This document shows positions 9,102 through 18,454 of a stretch of 64,000 nucleotides of DNA, piece by piece. Source of the stretch: Variovorax paradoxus. GTDB lineage: Bacteria; Pseudomonadota; Gammaproteobacteria; Burkholderiales; Burkholderiaceae_C. The stretch spans positions 3,088,501 through 3,152,500 of the forward strand of contig NZ_JAUSXL010000002.1 in NCBI RefSeq assembly GCF_030815975.1, given 5' to 3'. Below the pieces are notes generated by a model. The model saw only the letters and a list, made by a program, of their open reading frames with translations, was not told where the DNA came from and did not search any database. Position 1 is the first letter of the stretch, and every line of letters begins with the position of its first letter. The translations under genes and the position numbers were made by a program.

Positions 9102-10541
9102 GTGCTGCTGACGCTGGTTGTCGTTTATCTGCTGGTCACCATCGCGATCGGCCTCTACGCCGCCAAGCGGGTGAAAAACACCACCGACTTCGCCATTGCC
9201 GGGCGGCACCTGCCGCTCTACATGATCGTGACGACCACCTTCGCGACCTGGTTCGGGTCCGAAACGGTGCTTGGCATTCCGGCCAAGTTCATCGAAGGCG
9301 GCCTGCACGGCGTGATCGAAGACCCGTTCGGCGCCGGCACCTGCCTGATCCTGGTGGGCCTGTTCTTCGCGGGCAAGCTCTATCGCATGACGCTCCTGAC
9401 CATCAGCGACTACTACCGCGAGCGCTACGGCCGCGGCGTCGAGGTGGCCTGCTCGCTCATCATCATGCTGAGCTACCTGGGCTGGGTGTCGGCGCAGGTC
9501 ACGGCGCTGGGGCTGGTGTTCAATGTGCTCTCCGCCGGCACCATTTCCATCCCGGTGGGCATGGTGATCGGGGTGGTCTCGATCCTGGCCTACACGCTGT
9601 TCGGCGGCATGTGGTCGGTGGCCGTGACCGACTTCATCCAGATGATCATCCTGGTCTCGGGACTGGCCATCATCGCCGTGTTCGCCGGCAACATGGCCGG
9701 CGGTGCCGACAAGGTGGTGGCCTTCGCGCTCAGCAAGGAACTCTTCAAGTTCTGGCCCGAGCCCCGCTGGCACGACATGGTGTTCTTCTTTGCCGCGGCC
9801 ATCACGATGATGCTGGGCTCCATTCCGCAGCAGGACGTGTTCCAGCGCGTCATGTCGGCCAACAGCGCCAAGGCCGCCACACGCGGCCCGGTGATCGGCG
9901 GGGTGGCGTACATCCTGTTCGCCTTCGTGCCCATGTTCCTGGTGGCGAGCGCGCTCCTCATCATGCCGGAGCAGACCTCCACGCTGCTGAAGGAAGATCC
10001 GCAGAAGGTGCTGCCGATGCTGGTGCTCGAGAAGATGCCCTTCGTGATGCAGGTGCTGTTCTTCGGTGCGCTGCTGTCGGCCATCAAGTCGACCGCGTCG
10101 GCCACCCTGCTGGCGCCGAGCGTCACTTTCACCGAGAACATCTGGCGCCAGTTCCGGCCCGCGGGCACCGACCGCCAGAACCTCATGACCATGCGCATCA
10201 CCGTGCTGGTCTTCAGCGCGGCCGTGCTGGCCTATGCCATCCGCATGCAGGGCACGCCCATCTACGAACTGGTGTCTGGCGCCTACCAGGTGCCGCTGGT
10301 CGGCGCCTTCGTGCCGCTGGTGTGCGGGCTGTACTGGCGCCGCGCCACCACGCAGGGTGCCGTCGCCTCCATTTTGCTGGGCATCGGTGTCTGGCTGCTG
10401 TTCCTGGCCATGCCTTGGGGCAGCGAGTTTCCGGCCCAGCTGGCCGGCGTGCTCGCCTCTTTCGCGGGCATGGTCGCCGGATCGCTGGCGCCGCAGTGGG
10501 TGGCCAACACCCGCACGCCGCACCGGCTGCTGGCGGCCTAG
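9102..10541 (+). CDS. sodium:solute symporter family transporter
   Basis: A 479-residue inner-membrane protein of the SSS family with about 13 hydrophobic segments throughout. The first helix starts at the N-terminus (MLLTLVVVYLLVTIAIGLYA). The N-terminal sequence TTFATWFGSETVLG resembles the core of sodium-coupled permeases. The solute cannot be inferred. It starts with GTG at 9102, chosen because GGAG sits 8-11 bases upstream and the hydrophobic segment begins immediately. It follows ubiB by 12 bases and may be co-transcribed, but is not known to be functionally related. Confidence 0.88.
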   Translation: MLLTLVVVYLLVTIAIGLYAAKRVKNTTDFAIAGRHLPLYMIVTTTFATWFGSETVLGIPAKFIEGGLHGVIEDPFGAGTCLILVGLFFAGKLYRMTLLTISDYYRERYGRGVEVACSLIIMLSYLGWVSAQVTALGLVFNVLSAGTISIPVGMVIGVVSILAYTLFGGMWSVAVTDFIQMIILVSGLAIIAVFAGNMAGGADKVVAFALSKELFKFWPEPRWHDMVFFFAAAITMMLGSIPQQDVFQRVMSANSAKAATRGPVIGGVAYILFAFVPMFLVASALLIMPEQTSTLLKEDPQKVLPMLVLEKMPFVMQVLFFGALLSAIKSTASATLLAPSVTFTENIWRQFRPAGTDRQNLMTMRITVLVFSAAVLAYAIRMQGTPIYELVSGAYQVPLVGAFVPLVCGLYWRRATTQGAVASILLGIGVWLLFLAMPWGSEFPAQLAGVLASFAGMVAGSLAPQWVANTRTPHRLLAA

Positions 10542-10544
10542 AAA

Positions 10545-10585
10545 CGCCCCCCGAAGCGCCTTCGGCGCCTCCCCCCACTGGGGGG
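10545..10585. terminator. nested GC-rich hairpins after the symporter gene
   Basis: The sequence CGCCCCCC at the left pairs with GGGGGGCG at the right, enclosing an inner GCGCC-TTC-GGCGC hairpin. Alternatively CCCCCC (10571-10576) pairs with GGGGGG (10580-10585) across an ACT loop. No T-run follows, so this is not a classical intrinsic terminator. It could stall polymerase, protect the 3' end, or be an intergenic repeat. Confidence 0.4.
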
Positions 10586-10663
10586 CGTACCCGGCGGCCA
10601 GGCGGAGCCGGTTCCGCGGGTGCACTGGCCTGGCCATGCGGGCTCAGGCGCGCGGGGGGCCCT

Positions 10664-10669
10664 TATAAT
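10664..10669 (+). promoter_or_regulatory. consensus -10 box upstream of the fmdB-type gene
   Basis: A perfect TATAAT, 59 bases before the ATG of the zinc-ribbon gene at 10728. At 17 bases upstream the -35 position reads GGCTCA, which is poor, so an activator or an extended context may be needed. It is the best candidate promoter for the fmdB-type / DUF502 / aspS / nudB run. Confidence 0.45.
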
Positions 10670-10727
10670 CGAAGGCTTTGCTAGCGGCCCGTGTTTCGTT
10701 CTTGCGCCGCTTTTCACCTCAATTCCA

Positions 10728-11072
10728 ATGCCCATCTACGCCTACAAGTGCAGCGCCTGCGGCTTTGCCAAGGACGCCCTGCAGAAAATGTCCGATGCAC
10801 CGCTCTCGGTGTGTCCGGCCTGCGGCGCGAGTGCATTCGAGAAGCAAGTCACCGCCGCCGGGTTCCAGCTCAAGGGTTCCGGCTGGTACGTGACCGATTT
10901 CCGCGAGGGCAGCGGCAAGAAGGCCGAGCCTGCCACGGCGGCCCCGGCAGCCAACGGCGACGCCGCCGCCGCGCCGTCCGCCAAGCCCGCGGACGCTTCC
11001 AGCGCCGCTGCGGCCCCCAGCCCCGCTCCGGCGCCAGCCCCAGCGCCTGTCCCTGCCGCCAAGAGCGCCTGA
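10728..11072 (+). CDS. FmdB family zinc ribbon protein
   Basis: A 114-residue protein. The N-terminal 60 residues form a CxxC...CxxC zinc ribbon (CSAC near 8 and CPAC near 28) of the FmdB/putative regulatory type, ending in the conserved GFQLKGSGWYVTDF block. The C-terminal half is low-complexity Ala/Pro, with alternating PAPAPAP near the end, and is probably disordered. The family is small and of unknown function, despite its name from a formamidase operon. It is followed 11 bases later by the DUF502 gene and then aspS, a common betaproteobacterial order. Confidence 0.85.
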   Translation: MPIYAYKCSACGFAKDALQKMSDAPLSVCPACGASAFEKQVTAAGFQLKGSGWYVTDFREGSGKKAEPATAAPAANGDAAAAPSAKPADASSAAAAPSPAPAPAPAPVPAAKSA

Positions 11073-11083
11073 GAACACCTCCC

Positions 11084-11704
11084 ATGCTCGCCCTGCGCAA
11101 ATGGCTGTTCTCCGGCTTGCTGGTGATCGTTCCGCTGTTCATCACCCTGGCGGTGCTGAAATGGATCATCGACACGCTGGACCAGACGCTCTGGGTGCTG
11201 CCTTCGGTCTGGCAGAAATGGCTGTACGACAACAACGTGCGCGGGCTCGGCGTGCTGCTCACGCTGGCCATCCTGCTGGGCGTGGGCGCCATTGCAAGCA
11301 ATTTCGTGGGCAAGCGCCTGCTCGGATGGGGCGACGCCGTGGTGCGGCGCATTCCGGTCGTGCGCTCGATCTACTCCAGCGTCAAGCAGGTGTCCGACAC
11401 GCTGTTCTCCGAGAACGGCAACGCCTTCCGCACGGCCGTGCTGGTGCAGTGGCCGCGTGAAGGCGTCTGGACCATCGCCTTCGTGACCGGCATGCCCGGC
11501 GGCGACGTGGTCGAGCACCTGGGCGGCGGCGACTACCTCAGCGTCTACGTGCCGACCACGCCCAATCCCACGGGCGGCTATTTCGTGATGCTCAAGCGCA
11601 GCGACTGCATCGAACTCAAGATGAGCGTGGACGAAGCGCTCAAGTACATCGTCTCGATGGGGGTGGTCGTTCCCGGCGGCCCTTCGTCCATCGCGAACAA
11701 GTAA
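11084..11704 (+). CDS. DUF502 domain membrane protein
   Basis: A 206-residue inner-membrane protein of the DUF502 family. Two N-terminal transmembrane helices (about residues 8-27 and 50-72) are followed by a soluble domain containing the family blocks [14 protein letters not shown] near 90 and [13 protein letters not shown] near 152. The function is not established. It lies between the fmdB-type gene and aspS (31 bases before aspS), probably in the same transcript. The ATG at 11084 gives the standard length. Confidence 0.87.
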   Translation: MLALRKWLFSGLLVIVPLFITLAVLKWIIDTLDQTLWVLPSVWQKWLYDNNVRGLGVLLTLAILLGVGAIASNFVGKRLLGWGDAVVRRIPVVRSIYSSVKQVSDTLFSENGNAFRTAVLVQWPREGVWTIAFVTGMPGGDVVEHLGGGDYLSVYVPTTPNPTGGYFVMLKRSDCIELKMSVDEALKYIVSMGVVVPGGPSSIANK

Positions 11705-11735
11705 AACGCGCCTTCGCGGCGCCGGAATTCAAGAT

Positions 11736-13541
11736 ATGGCCATGCGTACTCACTATTGCGGTCTTGTGACCGATGCCCTGATGGGCCAAACCGTCACCCT
11801 GTGCGGCTGGGTCAACCGCCGCCGCGACCATGGCGGCGTGATCTTCGTCGACGTGCGCGACCGCGAAGGCTACGTGCAGGTGGTGTGCGACCCCGATCGC
11901 GCCTCCACCTTTGCCGTGGCCGAAAACCTGCGCAACGAGTTCTGCGTGCAGATCACCGGCCTGGTGCGCGCCCGCCCCGAAGGCACCACCAACGACCAGC
12001 TCAAGAGCGGCAAGATCGAAGTGCTGTGCCATGAGCTCAAGGTGCTCAACCCCTCGGTCACCCCGCCGTTCCTGCTGGACGACGACAACCTGTCGGAAAC
12101 CACCCGCCTCACGCACCGCGTGCTCGACCTGCGCCGCCCGGCCATGCAGCGCAACATGATGCTGCGCTACAAGGTGACGATGGAAACGCGCAAGTTCCTC
12201 GACGCCAACGGCTTCATCGACATCGAGACCCCGATGCTCGGCAAGTCCACGCCCGAAGGCGCGCGCGACTACCTCGTGCCCAGCCGCGTGCACGACGGCA
12301 GCTTCTTCGCGCTGCCGCAGTCGCCCCAGCTCTTCAAGCAGCTCCTGATGGTGGCCGGCTACGACCGCTATTACCAGATCGTGAAGTGCTTCCGCGACGA
12401 AGACCTGCGCGCCGACCGCCAGCCCGAGTTCACGCAGATCGACATCGAAACCTCGTTCCTCCCCGAAGAAGAAATCCGCGAGATGTTCGAGGGCATGATC
12501 CGCACCGTGTTCCGCAACGCCGCGGGCATCGAGCTGCCGGTGTTCCCGACCATGACGTATGGCGACGCGATGTTCAAGTACGGCTCGGACAAGCCCGACC
12601 TGCGCGTGAAGCTCGAATTCACCGAGCTCACCGAGCTCATGAAGCGCGTCGAATTCAAGGTGTTCTCGAACGCCGCCACCATGCAGGGCGGCCGTGTGGT
12701 TGCGCTGCGCGTGCCGGGCGGTGGCGCCGAGGGCGGGCTCTCGCGCGGCGAGATCGACGCCTACCAGGAGTTCGTCAAGATCTACGGCGCCAAGGGCCTG
12801 GCCTACATCAAGGTCAACGACGCCGCGGCTGGCCGCGAGGGCCTGCAAAGCCCGATCGTCAAGAACCTCGACGATGCCTCGCTGGCCGAGATCATCGCCC
12901 GCACGGGCGCTCGCAACGGCGACATCCTGTTCTTCGGCGCCGACAAGGAAAAGGTCGTCAACGACGCGATCGGCGCGCTGCGCGTGAAGATCGGCCACAG
13001 CGCCTTCGGCAAGAAGGCGGGCCTGTTCGACGACCGCTGGGCGCCGCTGTGGGTGGTCGACTTCCCGATGTTCGAATTCGACGAGGAAGGCCAGCGCTGG
13101 AGCGCCGTGCACCATCCGTTCACCGCGCCCAAGGACGGCCATGAAGACCTCATGGACACCGCGCCCGAGAAGTGCATTGCCAAGGCCTACGACATGGTGC
13201 TCAACGGCATCGAAATGGGCGGCGGTTCGGTGCGTATCCACCGCGAGGAAGTGCAGAGCAAGGTGTTCCGCGCGCTCAAGATCAGTGCCGAGGACGCGCA
13301 GCTCAAGTTCGGCTTTTTGCTCGACGCGCTGCAGTACGGCGCACCGCCGCACGGCGGCATCGCCATCGGCCTGGACCGCCTGGTCATGCTGATGACCGGC
13401 GCCGAGTCGATCCGCGACGTGATCGCCTTCCCCAAGACCCAGCGCGCGCAAGACCTGCTCACGCAGGCGCCGAGCCCGGTCGACGAGAAGCAGCTGCGCG
13501 AACTGCACATCCGGCTGCGCAACACACAGCAACCCGCCTGA
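11736..13541 (+). CDS. aspS: aspartyl-tRNA synthetase
   Basis: A 601-residue class IIb aminoacyl-tRNA synthetase that charges tRNA-Asp, of the long bacterial type. An N-terminal OB-fold anticodon-binding domain ([12 protein letters not shown]...[11 protein letters not shown]) comes first. The catalytic domain carries motif 2 ([16 protein letters not shown] near 217), the bacterial insertion (GAD domain, about 300-400) and motif 3 ([11 protein letters not shown] near 541). The start could be the ATG at 11736 or the one at 11742; both give MRTHYCG near the N-terminus. It is followed by nudB six bases later. Confidence 0.98.
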   Translation: MAMRTHYCGLVTDALMGQTVTLCGWVNRRRDHGGVIFVDVRDREGYVQVVCDPDRASTFAVAENLRNEFCVQITGLVRARPEGTTNDQLKSGKIEVLCHELKVLNPSVTPPFLLDDDNLSETTRLTHRVLDLRRPAMQRNMMLRYKVTMETRKFLDANGFIDIETPMLGKSTPEGARDYLVPSRVHDGSFFALPQSPQLFKQLLMVAGYDRYYQIVKCFRDEDLRADRQPEFTQIDIETSFLPEEEIREMFEGMIRTVFRNAAGIELPVFPTMTYGDAMFKYGSDKPDLRVKLEFTELTELMKRVEFKVFSNAATMQGGRVVALRVPGGGAEGGLSRGEIDAYQEFVKIYGAKGLAYIKVNDAAAGREGLQSPIVKNLDDASLAEIIARTGARNGDILFFGADKEKVVNDAIGALRVKIGHSAFGKKAGLFDDRWAPLWVVDFPMFEFDEEGQRWSAVHHPFTAPKDGHEDLMDTAPEKCIAKAYDMVLNGIEMGGGSVRIHREEVQSKVFRALKISAEDAQLKFGFLLDALQYGAPPHGGIAIGLDRLVMLMTGAESIRDVIAFPKTQRAQDLLTQAPSPVDEKQLRELHIRLRNTQQPA

Positions 13542-13547
13542 ACGCCC

Positions 13548-14021
13548 ATGACCGCCAGCGCCCGGCCCTGGAAGATTCCGGAGTCGGTGCTGGTCGTCAT
13601 CCACACGCCGGCGCTCGAGGTGCTGCTGATCCGCCGCGCCGATGCCGACGAGTTCTGGCAATCGGTCACCGGCAGCAAGGACGCGGCCGACGAGCCATTG
13701 GCGCTCACCGCGGCGCGCGAGGTGGCCGAGGAAACCGGCATCCAGTGCGGCGAGGGCAGCCCGCTCGCATCGCGGCTGGTCGACTGGCAGCTGCGCAACG
13801 TCTACGAAATCTATCCGCGCTGGCGCTCGCGCTATGCGCCCGGCGTGACGCACAACACCGAGCACCTGTTCGGCCTGTGCGTGCCCGAGCGCCTGGTGCC
13901 CACGCTGGCGCCCCGCGAGCACACCCACTGGAAGTGGCTGCCCTACCGCGTGGCGGCCGAAGCGTGCTTTTCCCCGTCCAACGCCGAAGCCATTCTGTTG
14001 CTGCCAGAATTTGTGCGATGA
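13548..14021 (+). CDS. nudB: dihydroneopterin triphosphate diphosphatase (Nudix)
   Basis: A 157-residue Nudix hydrolase. The Nudix box starts GSKDAADEP and ends AAREVAEETGI (about residues 44-67). One residue more than the GX5E consensus separates the glycine and first glutamate, while the REVAEETG metal-binding core is intact. It removes pyrophosphate from dihydroneopterin triphosphate, the step after FolE in folate synthesis; folE lies 800 bases downstream, which supports the call. The nudB position after aspS is common in proteobacteria. The stop overlaps the next start (ATGA). Confidence 0.9.
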   Translation: MTASARPWKIPESVLVVIHTPALEVLLIRRADADEFWQSVTGSKDAADEPLALTAAREVAEETGIQCGEGSPLASRLVDWQLRNVYEIYPRWRSRYAPGVTHNTEHLFGLCVPERLVPTLAPREHTHWKWLPYRVAAEACFSPSNAEAILLLPEFVR

Positions 14022-14770
14022 ACCTGCCGGCATACAACCTCCGGGTGGCCACCTACAACATCCACAAGGGTGTGCAGGGCATCGGGCTGGCCCGGCGCCT
14101 GGAGATCCACAACCTGGGCCATGCCATCGAGCAGCTCGACGCCGACATCGTCTGCCTGCAGGAAGTGCGCAAGATGAACCGGCAGGCCGCGCTGCGTTTC
14201 GAGCGCTGGCCCGAGCTTCCGCAGGCCGACTTCCTTGCGCCCGAGGGCTACACCGCCGTCTACGAAACCAATGCCATCACGCGCCACGGCGAGCACGGCA
14301 ATGCGCTCTTGACCCGCTGGCCGGTGATCCGCACCGGCCACCAGGACATTTCCGATCACCGCTTCGAGCAGCGCGGCCTGCTGCATGTGGTGATCGAAGT
14401 GGAGGGCCGCCCGGTGCATGCCATCGTGGTCCACCTGGGGCTCATCAAGGGCAGCCGCGTGCGCCAGGTTGCCAGGCTGCGAGAGTTCATCGACCTCGAG
14501 GTGCCGGCCGGCGAGGCGGTGGTCGTGGCCGGCGACTTCAACGACTGGGGCGCGCGCATGCGCTACGCCATGAACGCCATGGGCCTGCGCGACGCCAGCG
14601 ACCTGCGCGGGCCGCGAACCCTCACCTACCCGTCGCGCCTGCCGGTGGCGCAGCTCGATTTCGTCTATGGGCGCGAGCTCGAACCGGTGGCCTGTTCGGT
14701 GCCGCGCGGGCCCATCTGGGCACGCATGTCCGACCACCTGCCGCTGGTGGCCGATTTTGCGCTGGCATGA
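14018..14770 (+). CDS. endonuclease/exonuclease/phosphatase family protein
   Basis: A 250-residue protein with the metal-dependent EEP fold. Recognisable elements in order are VATYNIHKGVQG near 10, DIVCLQEVR near 44, the GEHGNALLTRWP block near 90, VAGDFNDW near 170, and the C-terminal MSDHLPLVADF. These supply the Asn, Glu, Asp/Asn and His residues of the active site. The family includes DNA-repair nucleases, lipid phosphatases and other phosphodiesterases, so the substrate is open. It is coupled to nudB by an ATGA overlap and precedes folE by 64 bases. Confidence 0.85.
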   Translation: MNLPAYNLRVATYNIHKGVQGIGLARRLEIHNLGHAIEQLDADIVCLQEVRKMNRQAALRFERWPELPQADFLAPEGYTAVYETNAITRHGEHGNALLTRWPVIRTGHQDISDHRFEQRGLLHVVIEVEGRPVHAIVVHLGLIKGSRVRQVARLREFIDLEVPAGEAVVVAGDFNDWGARMRYAMNAMGLRDASDLRGPRTLTYPSRLPVAQLDFVYGRELEPVACSVPRGPIWARMSDHLPLVADFALA

Positions 14771-14834
14771 ATTGCGCTTGCGCGGTGTTCCCCGCCGGGC
14801 GCTGGCAAAATGCGTTCGCTGATACCATGCGCGG

Positions 14835-15566
14835 ATGCTGAGGAAAACCGACGTGGAACCGCGCCCTGATGGCAACAACGACGATGAGGGCACGCCCGTC
14901 TCGGTGAAGATCCGCGAGCGCCTGACCGCCGCGCGCAAGCGCTTCAACGCCAACGACAACATCGCCGAGTTCATCGAACCCGGCGAACTCGAGTCGCTGC
15001 TCGACGAGGTCGAGGTCAAGATGAAGGGCGTGCTCGAAAGCCTGGTGATCGACCTCGAGAACGATCACAACACCGGCAACACCGCGCGCCGCGTGGCCAA
15101 GATGTACCTGAACGAAGTGTTCAAGGGCCGCTACGTGGCGCCGCCTTCGCTCACCGAATTCCCCAACGCCGAGCACCTGAACGAGCTGATGATCGTCGGC
15201 CCGATCACCGTGCGCAGCGCCTGCTCGCACCACTTCTGCCCGATCATCGGCAAGCTGTGGATCGGCATCATGCCCAACGAGCACACCAACGTCATCGGCC
15301 TGTCGAAGTACGCACGCCTTGCCGAATGGGTGATGGGCCGTCCGCAGATCCAGGAAGAGGCGGTGGTGCAGCTGGCCGACCTGATCCAGGAAAAGACGCA
15401 GCCCGACGGCCTGGCGCTCGTGATGGAAGCCGAGCATTTCTGCATGGCCTGGCGCGGCGTGAAGGAAATGGACAGCAAGATGATCAACTCCGTCATGCGC
15501 GGCGTGTTCCTGAAGGACCCGAGCCTGCGCCGCGAATTCCTTTCCCTGCTGCCACGAAGGAGCTGA
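14835..15566 (+). CDS. folE: GTP cyclohydrolase I
   Basis: A 243-residue GTP cyclohydrolase I, which converts GTP to 7,8-dihydroneopterin triphosphate, the first step of folate synthesis and the source for queuosine. The zinc site is SACSHHFCPIIG near residue 129 and the second cysteine is in EHFCMAWRG near 200. The wording differs from the usual CEHHLLP form, marking a divergent subgroup, but the ligands are kept. The N-terminal 30 residues are charged and variable. NudB is encoded upstream, and a BLUF photoreceptor starts two bases after the stop. Confidence 0.93.
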   Translation: MLRKTDVEPRPDGNNDDEGTPVSVKIRERLTAARKRFNANDNIAEFIEPGELESLLDEVEVKMKGVLESLVIDLENDHNTGNTARRVAKMYLNEVFKGRYVAPPSLTEFPNAEHLNELMIVGPITVRSACSHHFCPIIGKLWIGIMPNEHTNVIGLSKYARLAEWVMGRPQIQEEAVVQLADLIQEKTQPDGLALVMEAEHFCMAWRGVKEMDSKMINSVMRGVFLKDPSLRREFLSLLPRRS

Positions 15567-15568
15567 AC

Positions 15569-15991
15569 ATGCTGGTCCGCCTTCTCTACGCCAGCCGCGC
15601 CGTCGACACCAGCCCCGAGGCCGTCGAGGCCATCCTCGCGCAATCGCGCACGCACAACACGGCCTGCGGCATCACCGGCATTCTTTGCTACGGTGCGGGC
15701 ACCTTCCTGCAGGCCATCGAAGGCGGACGCATGGCCATCAGCGAGCTCTACGGCCACATCCAGCGCGATGCCCGCCACAAGGACGTGGTGCTGCTGCACT
15801 ACGAAGAAATTTCCGAGCGCCGCTTCGGCGGCTGGACCATGGGGCAGGTCAACCTCTCCAAGCTCAATGCCTCGACCCTGCTCAAGTATTCGGAAAAGCC
15901 CGAGCTCAATCCGTACGCGGTGTCGGGCAAGGTCTCGCTCGCGCTGCTCGAAGAATTGATGGCCACCGCCGCCATCGTCGGGCGCCACTAA
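15569..15991 (+). CDS. BLUF domain blue-light sensor
   Basis: A 140-residue single-domain BLUF (FAD-binding blue-light sensor) protein with no attached output domain. The photochemical residues are visible by spacing against AppA: Tyr7 in LLYASRA, Asn30 in HNTACGITG, Gln48 in FLQAIEG, and Trp89/Met91 in GGWTMG. All are conserved, so it should be photoactive. Short BLUF proteins act through a partner protein. It starts two bases after folE, so the two are almost certainly co-translated, an unusual context. RBS: AAGGAG (15556-15561), inside the end of folE. Confidence 0.93.
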   Translation: MLVRLLYASRAVDTSPEAVEAILAQSRTHNTACGITGILCYGAGTFLQAIEGGRMAISELYGHIQRDARHKDVVLLHYEEISERRFGGWTMGQVNLSKLNASTLLKYSEKPELNPYAVSGKVSLALLEELMATAAIVGRH

Positions 15992-16008
15992 GCCCCGTTT
16001 CTTCCGGG

Positions 16009-16890
16009 GTGCCACTCTCCGCCTTCGCGCTGATCCTGCTGGCCGGGATCATTCATGCCAGCTGGAACATCGCCGCCAAGAAGGCGAACGGCGATGCGCG
16101 CTTCGCGTTTCAGAGCGGCGTTTTCATGGCCGTCGTCTGGGCGCCGGTGGGCATCACGCTGGGCTGGCGCGTGGTGCCGGACTGGGGCCTGCGGGAGTGG
16201 GGCTTCATCGCGCTGAGCGGCGTGCTGCACGTCTTCTACTACGTCATCCTGCTGCGCGGCTACCGCAAGTCCGATCTCACGGTGGTCTATCCGCTGGCGC
16301 GCGGCTCGGGTCCGCTGCTGTCGTCGCTGGTCGCGATCCTGTTCCTGGGCGAGCGCATCAGCCTGATGGGCGTGGCGGGCATCGCGGGCGTGGTGCTCGG
16401 CGTGTTCCTGGTGGCGGGCGGTCCGGGCCTCTGGCGCAAAAAGCATGACCCCGTCCAGCGCGCGCGGGTGCACAAGGGCATCCGCTACGGCGTGCTGACC
16501 GGCGCCTTCATCGCGGCCTACACGGTGGCCGACAGCTATGCGGTGAAGTTCCTGGCGATGTCGCCGATCCTGCTCGACTACTTCAGCAACTTCGTGCGCG
16601 TGGGCCTGCTGCTGCCTGCGGCGCTGCACGACCGCGCCGCCACCGCGCGGATGTGGCGCGCGCAGTGGAAGTACGCGTTGCTGGTGGCGGCGATCAGCCC
16701 GGTTTCCTACGTGCTCGTGCTCTATGCGGTGCAGCAGGCGCCCATTTCCCACGTCGCGCCGGCGCGCGAGGTCTCGATGCTGTTCGCCGCGCTGATCGGT
16801 GGCCACCTGCTGCGCGAGGGCGACCGCCTGCTGCGGCTGCTGGGCGCCGCCTTCATCGCGGCCGGCGTGGTGGCGCTCGCGCTGGGGTGA
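16009..16890 (+). CDS. EamA/DMT family transporter
   Basis: A 293-residue inner-membrane protein with about ten hydrophobic helices arranged as two EamA repeats (first starting FALILLAGIIHASWNIAAKK, second near residue 160 with GVLTGAFIAAYTVADSY). Drug/metabolite-transporter family members export amino acids, metabolites or drugs; the substrate is unknown. I chose the GTG at 16009 because no in-frame ATG precedes the first helix; it lies 18 bases after the BLUF gene. The upstream bases CTTCCGGG give only a weak ribosome site. Confidence 0.82.
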   Translation: MPLSAFALILLAGIIHASWNIAAKKANGDARFAFQSGVFMAVVWAPVGITLGWRVVPDWGLREWGFIALSGVLHVFYYVILLRGYRKSDLTVVYPLARGSGPLLSSLVAILFLGERISLMGVAGIAGVVLGVFLVAGGPGLWRKKHDPVQRARVHKGIRYGVLTGAFIAAYTVADSYAVKFLAMSPILLDYFSNFVRVGLLLPAALHDRAATARMWRAQWKYALLVAAISPVSYVLVLYAVQQAPISHVAPAREVSMLFAALIGGHLLREGDRLLRLLGAAFIAAGVVALALG

Positions 16891-16892
16891 GG

Positions 16893-17729
16893 ATGAAGAA
16901 CCCGGCGCTGCTCTTCGGCTGCGATTTCTCTTGCGCACCCACGGCGCGAAAGCCGATCGTCGTGGCCGGTGGCCACATCGGCGATGCGGGCGAGCTGGTG
17001 CTGGGGGATCTGCTGCGCTTCACGGCGCTCGATGCCTGGGCCGAATGGCTGCGCAGCGAACCCGCGTGGATCGGCGGCTTCGACTTTCCGTTCGGGCTTC
17101 CGCGCGAACTGGTGGAGCATCTGCAATGGCCCAGGGAGTGGAATGCGCTCATGACGCACTATGCGGACCTGAGCCGCGCCGAGATCCGCGCCACCTTCGC
17201 GGCCTTCTGTGCCGCCCGCCCGGTCGGCGGGAAGTTCGCGCATCGGGCGACCGACGGGCCTGCCGGGTCCAGCACGTCGATGAAATGGGTCAACCCGCCC
17301 GTGGCCTTCATGCTTCATGCGGGCGTGCCGCCGCTGCTGGACGCGGGCGCGAGCCTACCGGGGCTGCACATCGGCAGCAACGGCAGCCGCGTTGCGCTGG
17401 AGGCCTATCCGGGGCTGCTGGCGCGCGAGCTGATCGGGCGCCGCAGCTACAAGAGTGACGAGTCCGCGAAGCAGACACCCGAGCGGCTGGCGGCACGGAC
17501 CGACCTGCTTGCGGCGCTGGAAGCGGGCACCACGCGGCTCGGCTTGCGGCTGGCCCTCAGTGGCGCCCAGCGCGTCGAGCTGCTGGGCGACGCCCGCGGC
17601 GACCACATCGACGCGGTGCTCTGCCTCGTGCAGGCCGCCTGGAGCGCGCAGCGCGCTTCCACACCCGGCCCGGGCTACGGCTTGCCGGAGCAGTTCGATC
17701 CGCTCGAAGGCTGGATCGTCACGGCTTGA
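16893..17729 (+). CDS. DUF429 domain protein
   Basis: A 278-residue protein of the DUF429 family, which has an RNase-H-like fold. Conserved-looking acidic motifs are GCDFSCAPT near residue 10, GGFDFPFGLPRE near 60, EAYPGLLARELIG near 170 and GDHIDAVLCLVQAAW near 235. These aspartate/glutamate residues would form a metal site in such a fold. The biological role is unknown. It begins two bases after the stop of the EamA transporter and is probably in the same transcript. Confidence 0.75.
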   Translation: MKNPALLFGCDFSCAPTARKPIVVAGGHIGDAGELVLGDLLRFTALDAWAEWLRSEPAWIGGFDFPFGLPRELVEHLQWPREWNALMTHYADLSRAEIRATFAAFCAARPVGGKFAHRATDGPAGSSTSMKWVNPPVAFMLHAGVPPLLDAGASLPGLHIGSNGSRVALEAYPGLLARELIGRRSYKSDESAKQTPERLAARTDLLAALEAGTTRLGLRLALSGAQRVELLGDARGDHIDAVLCLVQAAWSAQRASTPGPGYGLPEQFDPLEGWIVTA

Positions 17730-17860
17730 CCCTTCCGTCCTACAGGGTTTCGCGCCGCCGGCCATCCCTGCCTGCGCGGTCCTAAAGCTAGAGTGAAACG
17801 TGGTGGTCCCTGTCGGGCCACGCCTTTTCCTGCTCCCTGCGAGCGACCGGAGGATTCCAA

Positions 17861-18361
17861 ATGAACAATATTCGTCAAACAATCATCGCCATGCCGTCTT
17901 CGCGCGCATGGTTCGCCGTGCTGCTGGCCGGCGCCGCGCTGACCCTCGCCGCGTGCGACAACGCAGGCAACCGCACGGCGGGCGAGAAGCTCGACAGCGC
18001 CATCGAAAAGACCGGGAAGGCGGCCGACACGGCGGCCGCCAAGACCGCGGAGGCCCTCAAGGACGCGAAGGCGAAGATCGACGCCTCCGGCACCGCCGCC
18101 GAGGTGAAGGACGCCGCAAAGAACGCCGGTGCGGCCGTGAGCGCCACGGTGGACGATGCCGCGATCACCGCATCGGTGTCCGCGGGCCTGGCGAAGGACC
18201 CGGACCTGAGCGCGATCAAGATCGACGTCGACACTAAGGGCGGCGTCGTGAGCCTCAAGGGGCCCGCACCCACAGCCGCTGCCAAGGCACGTGCCGAGGA
18301 AATCGCCAAGGGCGTGCAGGGCGTGACCTCGGTGAACAACCAGCTCGAGGTCAGGGGCTGA
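17861..18361 (+). CDS. BON domain lipoprotein
   Basis: A 166-residue predicted lipoprotein. Its signal peptide ends in the lipobox LAAC (Cys near 32). An Ala/Lys/Asp-rich helical region (about 40-95) follows, made of repeats like KTGKAADTAAAKTAEALKDAK. The C-terminal BON domain (about 98-165) contains the typical KGGVVSLKG core. BON proteins such as OsmY are envelope stress proteins that bind membranes. AGGA sits 8-11 bases before the ATG at 17861; a second ATG at 17891 would also leave a signal peptide. It faces the stress cluster on the other strand across a shared terminator. Confidence 0.85.
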   Translation: MNNIRQTIIAMPSSRAWFAVLLAGAALTLAACDNAGNRTAGEKLDSAIEKTGKAADTAAAKTAEALKDAKAKIDASGTAAEVKDAAKNAGAAVSATVDDAAITASVSAGLAKDPDLSAIKIDVDTKGGVVSLKGPAPTAAAKARAEEIAKGVQGVTSVNNQLEVRG

Positions 18362-18391
18362 CCGCTTCCTTCGTTCTCCCTCGAGAAAAAG

Positions 18392-18418
18392 AAAAAGCCC
18401 GGTCCGCCCGGGCTTTTT
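18392..18418. terminator. bidirectional rho-independent terminator
   Basis: A perfect 11-bp stem (AAAAAGCCCGG paired with CCGGGCTTTTT) closes a five-base TCCGC loop. The T-run on one side and A-run on the other let it work in both directions. It sits between the convergent BON lipoprotein and ferritin-like genes. Confidence 0.92.
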
Positions 18419-18454
18419 GCTGGGTGACCGGCCGCGCACAGGCCCCGATACCGC

